Part shown: positions 15,104-18,644 of the stretch, piece by piece | Layout of the letters: every line of letters starts with the position of its first letter | Position numbering within the stretch: the first letter of the stretch is position 1 | Source of the DNA: Candidatus Nanopelagicales bacterium | GTDB lineage: Bacteria > Actinomycetota > Actinomycetes > S36-B12 > UBA10799 | Length of the DNA stretch: 18,644 nt | Assembly: GCA_030699055.1 (NCBI GenBank) | Contig: JAUYKX010000265.1 | Span: 1-18,644, forward strand | Reading direction: 5' to 3' | The notes under the pieces: generated by a model | The model's input: only the letters and a program-made list of their open reading frames with translations | Databases searched by the model: none | Told to the model about the DNA's origin: nothing | Position numbers and translations under genes: made by a program

Positions 15104-16394
15104 AGTTGATCAGGCCCAGCTCGCTCATCAACAGGATGATCGAAGCCATGGCGGATTCGCGGGCGAAATCGTGTCGCAGGTGTCGCGATCCCATGGTCTT
15201 GTACCAGGGAAAACGGGCGTACGACATGTCCCAGTGGTTCGCGTGCCACATGGCCAGGTGAGGTGCGGTCGCCAGTGCCGGCTTGGCCTGGGCTTGTGTG
15301 AGCTGCATGTCGTTGAGCTGGTCGTAGTGGTCGAGCTCAACTTCCCCCTGGCGATTGAACCAGGCCACCTCCATCATCGAGGTGGAGCCCGAGAAGTAGA
15401 AGTGTGGCACTCCGAGTTCCTGAATCAGATTCGCGTTCTCGGCGTTGAATCGGCTTCGGTAGTCGGTGGTCAGCGACTCGATGGCTCCATGCAGATCGTA
15501 TTCGTCGAGGCGTCGGTCGAGGTGGCCGAAAGCCATCAGCGGAGTCAGCTGGAGGAGGGCCTTCGCCGCGTCTCCGACCAAGCCTTTGGCGTGGCGATTG
15601 ACCCCTTCCATCTGATCGACTTGTTCAAGGGCGCTGTTGGCCAGGTACGAACCCCCAAAAGCGCCCGCCCAGCCGATGAAGCCGCGGATTCGCGGGGCAA
15701 GATCAGGGCGGCGAACCATGAGAGTCAAGAAGTCCGGTGTGCCCTTCGAATACCCGATGGCCAGAATGTCCTTGGGAGGCGTCGGGTTGTCGGCGGCGGT
15801 GATGAAGTCGGCATCAATGTTGGTATCGACTCCGATACCGCGCTCAATGGCGTTCTCCAGGTCCGCGACGTTGGCTTCGCAGCCGCGAACGGGGTGGGAG
15901 TCGGAGGCGAGGATCCGAATTCCGAAACGTTCGCGCAGGATGGGGAAGACGTACTGGAAGCCGAGGCTTGGTAGGTATCCGGTGATCAGACCGGGTGAGA
16001 ACAGCAGGGTGGTATTGCCGAAGCCGACAGGTTGCGCGGGCGGCAGATCCAGGTCGAGTTCGCTTTCGTTGAAGTTGCGGAGCATGCGTTGGGCCACCCG
16101 TTGACGCAGCGAACGCGGATCGAGTAGGCGGAACGGGAGAGGCAACTGTGAAGTCTTGATCGCATCCCGGTGAACCGAGGCTTCATCCAGAAAAATGTTT
16201 CGATAGCGAATGCCCAGCCAATTGTTGATCACAGGGTCGGCGATGGCGGCCATCGGGTCAGCGGCAAACGCCGCGCGTACCTCCTGGATCACCGTGTTGT
16301 AGTCCTTGCGGGCCAGAGCCTGGCGCATGGCGCCGGTGTCGTAGGGCTGCCAATCTGCTGCTGCGGCGTTGGATGCCGCCTTCTTCTCGGTCAC
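15102..16394 (-). CDS. Alpha/beta-hydrolase-fold protein of unknown substrate
   Basis: A 430-residue protein with no signal peptide. Residues 127-160 (TTLLFSPGLITGYLP) look like the first core strand and oxyanion loop, and DILAIGYSKGTPDFL contains a nucleophile elbow GYSKG with Ser216, the hallmark of alpha/beta hydrolases. A candidate catalytic histidine lies late in MWHANHWDMSY, and an acidic partner could be one of several aspartates in between. The first 115 residues are helical and have no match I recognise. GTG 16394 is preceded by AGGGTGG. It converges on the aldehyde dehydrogenase and sits 94 bases downstream of the methyltransferase on the same strand. An esterase, lipase or depolymerase role is possible but not shown. 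Confidence 0.7.
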   Translation of the reverse strand: MTEKKAASNAAAADWQPYDTGAMRQALARKDYNTVIQEVRAAFAADPMAAIADPVINNWLGIRYRNIFLDEASVHRDAIKTSQLPLPFRLLDPRSLRQRVAQRMLRNFNESELDLDLPPAQPVGFGNTTLLFSPGLITGYLPSLGFQYVFPILRERFGIRILASDSHPVRGCEANVADLENAIERGIGVDTNIDADFITAADNPTPPKDILAIGYSKGTPDFLTLMVRRPDLAPRIRGFIGWAGAFGGSYLANSALEQVDQMEGVNRHAKGLVGDAAKALLQLTPLMAFGHLDRRLDEYDLHGAIESLTTDYRSRFNAENANLIQELGVPHFYFSGSTSMMEVAWFNRQGEVELDHYDQLNDMQLTQAQAKPALATAPHLAMWHANHWDMSYARFPWYKTMGSRHLRHDFARESAMASIILLMSELGLIN

Positions 16395-16488
16395 GGCGCC
16401 ACCCTGCCCTATCCGGCCTGTCTGATGCCATCGGAAATGCGATGGTCAGGTGGTTGCCCGGGTGAAGACGGCGGAGAAGTTCAAGGCG

Positions 16489-17319
16489 TCAGCATCTCGA
16501 TGCGGAGAACGACTTGCAAACGTATGGAACTCGGATCAGGTCGAGGTGGGCCAGGTCGGGGTCCGACTCGACCATCGCTGCCGCGCGGGCGAGTTGCTCG
16601 TCGCGGTCCGGCGCGAGGGTGACCGTCGACAGCGTGCCCAGCCCGGCGAGAAAATCATCCGGTGCCAGATCGTGGGTGAACTCGAACTCGTCGCGCGACA
16701 TCGGCCCAAACGGATCCCCGAATTCCGGCACCACCGCGTCATCGAACAGGCGATACGGGTCTGGTAGTACCACCTGTTCGCTTAAGCGCCGGATCCATGG
16801 AACCCGGTCGTCCCGCATGCTCCACAAGACGTTGAGCCGACCCCCCGAGCTCATGACGCGCTCCAGTTCGGGAACGGCGCGGCCTGGGTCAACCCAGTGC
16901 CACATCTGACCTCCGACCACGGCGTCAACCGTGGAGTCGGCCAATGGGATGTCCTCCGCCGATCCGGCCAGGGCTCGGGCTGCGGGATGTCGAGCCTCCA
17001 GTACGGCTCTCATCCGGTCGTCGGGCTCCACCGCGATGACTTCATAGCCGAGCCCAATCAGCGCCCTGGTGAGTTGGCCGGTGCCGGCCCCCAGGTCCAG
17101 GACTGTTGAGCCCGGCCCGATTCCGCTCCCAACCAGCAGTCGTTCCAGGAAGGCCGAAGGGTAGCCGGGACGGTAACGGTCGTAGTCCGAGGCGACCGCG
17201 CCGAATGACTGCCGCCGGTTCTCGACGGATAGGGGGCCATGGTCGACGGCTTGACCCGTGGAGAGATCGTCCGTTGCTCCGGGGTCAGCGGCGTGATTGT
17301 GGCTTTCTGCGTCAGGCAC
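16489..17319 (-). CDS. Class I SAM-dependent methyltransferase
   Basis: A 276-residue methyltransferase with a Rossmann-like fold. Motif I is VLDLGAGTGQL (residues about 73-83), followed by an acidic residue E98 that would bind the ribose (IAVEPDDRM), then the SAEDIPLADSTVDAVVGGQM region and the WHWVDPGRAVPELERV segment typical of the Methyltransf_11/25 group. The open frame extends to 17418, but that would overlap the upstream transglycosylase gene by 107 bases. The GTG at 17319 overlaps its stop codon by 8 bases, suggesting coupling, and no better start lies between there and the conserved SFGAVASDYDRYRPGYP. The methyl acceptor cannot be told; small-molecule substrates are usual in this group. 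Confidence 0.85.
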   Translation of the reverse strand: MPDAESHNHAADPGATDDLSTGQAVDHGPLSVENRRQSFGAVASDYDRYRPGYPSAFLERLLVGSGIGPGSTVLDLGAGTGQLTRALIGLGYEVIAVEPDDRMRAVLEARHPAARALAGSAEDIPLADSTVDAVVGGQMWHWVDPGRAVPELERVMSSGGRLNVLWSMRDDRVPWIRRLSEQVVLPDPYRLFDDAVVPEFGDPFGPMSRDEFEFTHDLAPDDFLAGLGTLSTVTLAPDRDEQLARAAAMVESDPDLAHLDLIRVPYVCKSFSASRC

Positions 17320-17821
17320 AACCCCAAGGCTGCCATCCGCGAGCCTGGTGTGTCTTCCACATGATGAGGTCTTGCGCCCAGGAAGGTGCCTTGTTGGCCG
17401 TTCGGGCGAAGCGACCACCGCCGTTGCTCAGCCAAGTCTGGCGATCGAACTGCCAGGCACCGTAGTAGGAGCCGTAGACGAGTCGGTAGTTGTGATGGCT
17501 CTCGCACTTGCGCACCGAACGTCCCTTGGGGCTCTCCGCCAATCGGCGAGCGGCCGCGATGCGCTTCAGACCCTTCCGGCCGAGTTTCCAACGCTCGATT
17601 GCCCGGCGTCCGATGGGAAGGGGGTAGACGCCGTATTGGGCCCGGATGCGTTCGCGCTCGGTTCGGTCCACCTTGATCGAAGAGGCAGCCTGGGTTGTTG
17701 GTCGGTTTTTCGAACTTGGAGTCGAGCTGGCGGGAGCGGCGATCAGGGTGGTTGCCGCTACTGCGGTTACGGTCGCCATTGCCAGGGTGCTCGCGGAAGT
17801 CCATCGCTTTTTTTCAGACAT
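17312..17821 (-). CDS. Secreted transglycosylase-like protein with Rpf-type domain
   Basis: A 169-residue exported protein. I chose ATG 17821 (MSEKKRW) because a signal peptide then begins at once (basic start, hydrophobic ATVTAVAATTLIAA, cleavage near APASS at about 30-33); an upstream in-frame ATG at 17887 would add 22 residues before it. A basic linker follows (about 50-104). The C-terminal domain, about 103-169, has the signature of the resuscitation-promoting-factor/transglycosylase-like fold: CESHHNYR with probable catalytic Glu107, YYGAWQFDRQTW, and a terminal GWQPWGC. C106 and C168 could form the family's usual disulfide. It would cleave peptidoglycan in the wall. A run of seven A residues in codons 3-5 (17808-17814) is a possible slippage spot. 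The methyltransferase gene follows directly. Confidence 0.82.
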   Translation of the reverse strand: MSEKKRWTSASTLAMATVTAVAATTLIAAPASSTPSSKNRPTTQAASSIKVDRTERERIRAQYGVYPLPIGRRAIERWKLGRKGLKRIAAARRLAESPKGRSVRKCESHHNYRLVYGSYYGAWQFDRQTWLSNGGGRFARTANKAPSWAQDLIMWKTHQARGWQPWGCA

Positions 17822-18004
17822 GCGATCGACCGTACGAGCCACAATTTGGGCAATTCGGCCATATAGGGCGCGCATGTGGTTCGTCACAGTCCGATTCGGG
17901 TGGCTTTGGGTCCTTTGAGATGCTTCGGATCCTCGTGTCGTCGGGGTAGTGGTTACGCTGTGTCACGCGGAGCGAGGGTCTCCCGAGGGCTGAAGGAGTG
18001 GGCA
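17822..18004. promoter_or_regulatory. Divergent intergenic region
   Basis: About 183 bases lie between the divergent transglycosylase and DUF4190 genes and should contain a promoter in each direction. A strong ribosome site AAGGAG (17993-17998) precedes the plus-strand ATG by 6 bases. I see no convincing -35/-10 pair; a TATAT-containing stretch on the minus strand near 17861-17867 is a weak -10 candidate for the transglycosylase gene. Confidence 0.35.
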
Positions 18005-18644
18005 ATGACTGATCAGACGCACGGCAGCGATCTACCGCCCGCGTATCCACCCGCGTATCCACCCTCTTACCCGCCCACGTATCAGCCTGGTGGATCGCCG
18101 ACACCCGGCAAGTCCTCTCTGCCCGCTGTCTCTCTCGTGCTGGGGATCTGTTCGATTGTGATCTTCTGTATCGGGGTCGTGCTGGGAGCTGCCGCCGTCA
18201 TCACGGGAATCATCGGCCGAGGCAAGGCCAAGCGGGCGGGAACCGGCACGGGTACCGCTACGGCGGGGATCATCACCGGTGTCGTCGGGATCATCGTGTG
18301 GTTGGTGGCCCTGGTAATGACCCTGACCAGTGGCGCTGTGTTCGTGCGTTCTCTGTTCGGGATGCTCGAGGGTCAATGGGTCGTGGCGGAGCAGTTGGAT
18401 GCGGCCTCAACGGCAGCGGGCAAGTATCGAGCGGCCAACGGCTCCTACGCGGGCCTTTCGACAGAGAGCCTGTCTGCCTTCGGCTACACGCCGACATCGG
18501 ACGTATCGGTTAAGGCCGTGCCGCTTTCCGGCGGTTCGGCGTACTGCGTCTCCGGCTACGTCCGAAGCGAACCCGGAAACGTCATTCACATGCCACCCGA
18601 CCCATTCGGGCAGATGACGATGACCATCAACGGCCGGGAATACG
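18005..18644 (+). CDS. DUF4190 membrane protein with Pro/Tyr-rich N-terminus (partial, runs off window)
   Basis: The reading frame is open from ATG 18005 to the window end (213 codons) with no stop, so the C-terminus is missing. AAGGAG lies 6 bases before the start. Residues 8-32 are a cytoplasmic Pro/Tyr-rich tail with YPPAYPPSYPPTYQPGG. Two hydrophobic segments follow, about 40-65 (VSLVLGICSIVIFCIGVVLG) and 82-108 (GIITGVVGIIVWLVALVMTL), separated by GIIGRGKAKRAGTGTG; this is the layout of a DUF4190 domain, a small two-helix unit. The rest, from about 125, is a soluble region expected outside the cell (LDAASTAAGKYRAANGSYAG, then YTPTSDVSV) that resembles the start of a pilin-like beta domain. 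Function is unknown; no operon partner is visible. Confidence 0.8.
   Translation, partial: MTDQTHGSDLPPAYPPAYPPSYPPTYQPGGSPTPGKSSLPAVSLVLGICSIVIFCIGVVLGAAAVITGIIGRGKAKRAGTGTGTATAGIITGVVGIIVWLVALVMTLTSGAVFVRSLFGMLEGQWVVAEQLDAASTAAGKYRAANGSYAGLSTESLSAFGYTPTSDVSVKAVPLSGGSAYCVSGYVRSEPGNVIHMPPDPFGQMTMTINGREY

Noticed and set aside
17320..17418. Longer N-terminus for the methyltransferase (start at 17418)
   Set aside because: It would overlap the transglycosylase coding region by 107 bases and the extra residues resemble no methyltransferase sequence.

Overview
The window is GC-rich, about 65-70% by eye, with tightly packed genes and frequent GTG starts. It carries a resuscitation-promoting-factor-like domain, a DUF2510 protein and a DUF4190 membrane protein. 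Together these point to a member of the Actinomycetota; genus and species cannot be told from the sequence. All assignments come from reading motifs, and no database search was run.

Bases 1-9322 look like an accessory region. A single 2,356-residue secreted RHS/YD-repeat protein (269-7339) has a Sec signal peptide, a DNRLRE-type domain, a long YD-repeat shell, an inserted lysine-rich low-complexity segment, the RHS core end motif and a C-terminal module of about 180 residues. A small DUF2510 protein overlaps its stop codon (ATGA), an arrangement that could mark an effector with its partner. Next come a serine recombinase with a candidate res-like site in front of it, a ribbon-helix-helix antitoxin, the nonsense-mutated and truncated remnant of what looks like its toxin, and an IS30-like transposase fragment on the other strand.

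Bases 9323-15076 form a catabolic block. An APC-type amino acid/amine permease (minus strand) diverges from a plus-strand operon of a saccharopine-dehydrogenase-like oxidoreductase, a GabT-type 4-aminobutyrate aminotransferase and an aldehyde dehydrogenase. The last two are coupled by a GTGA overlap. The likely logic is uptake of an amine or omega-amino acid, oxidation or splitting of a secondary-amine intermediate, transamination to a semialdehyde, and oxidation to the acid. The substrate could be GABA, a polyamine or a lysine breakdown product. The saccharopine-dehydrogenase-like member is not part of a plain GABA pathway.

Bases 15078-17821 hold three minus-strand genes, here in reverse transcription order: an alpha/beta-hydrolase-like protein, a class I SAM-dependent methyltransferase, and a secreted transglycosylase of the resuscitation-promoting-factor type. 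The methyltransferase start overlaps the transglycosylase stop. An imperfect hairpin sits between the converging aldehyde dehydrogenase and hydrolase genes. From 18005 a plus-strand DUF4190 membrane protein with a Pro/Tyr-rich N-terminus runs off the end of the window.

No rRNA, tRNA or CRISPR array was seen. Bases 1-268 hold no convincing complete gene.
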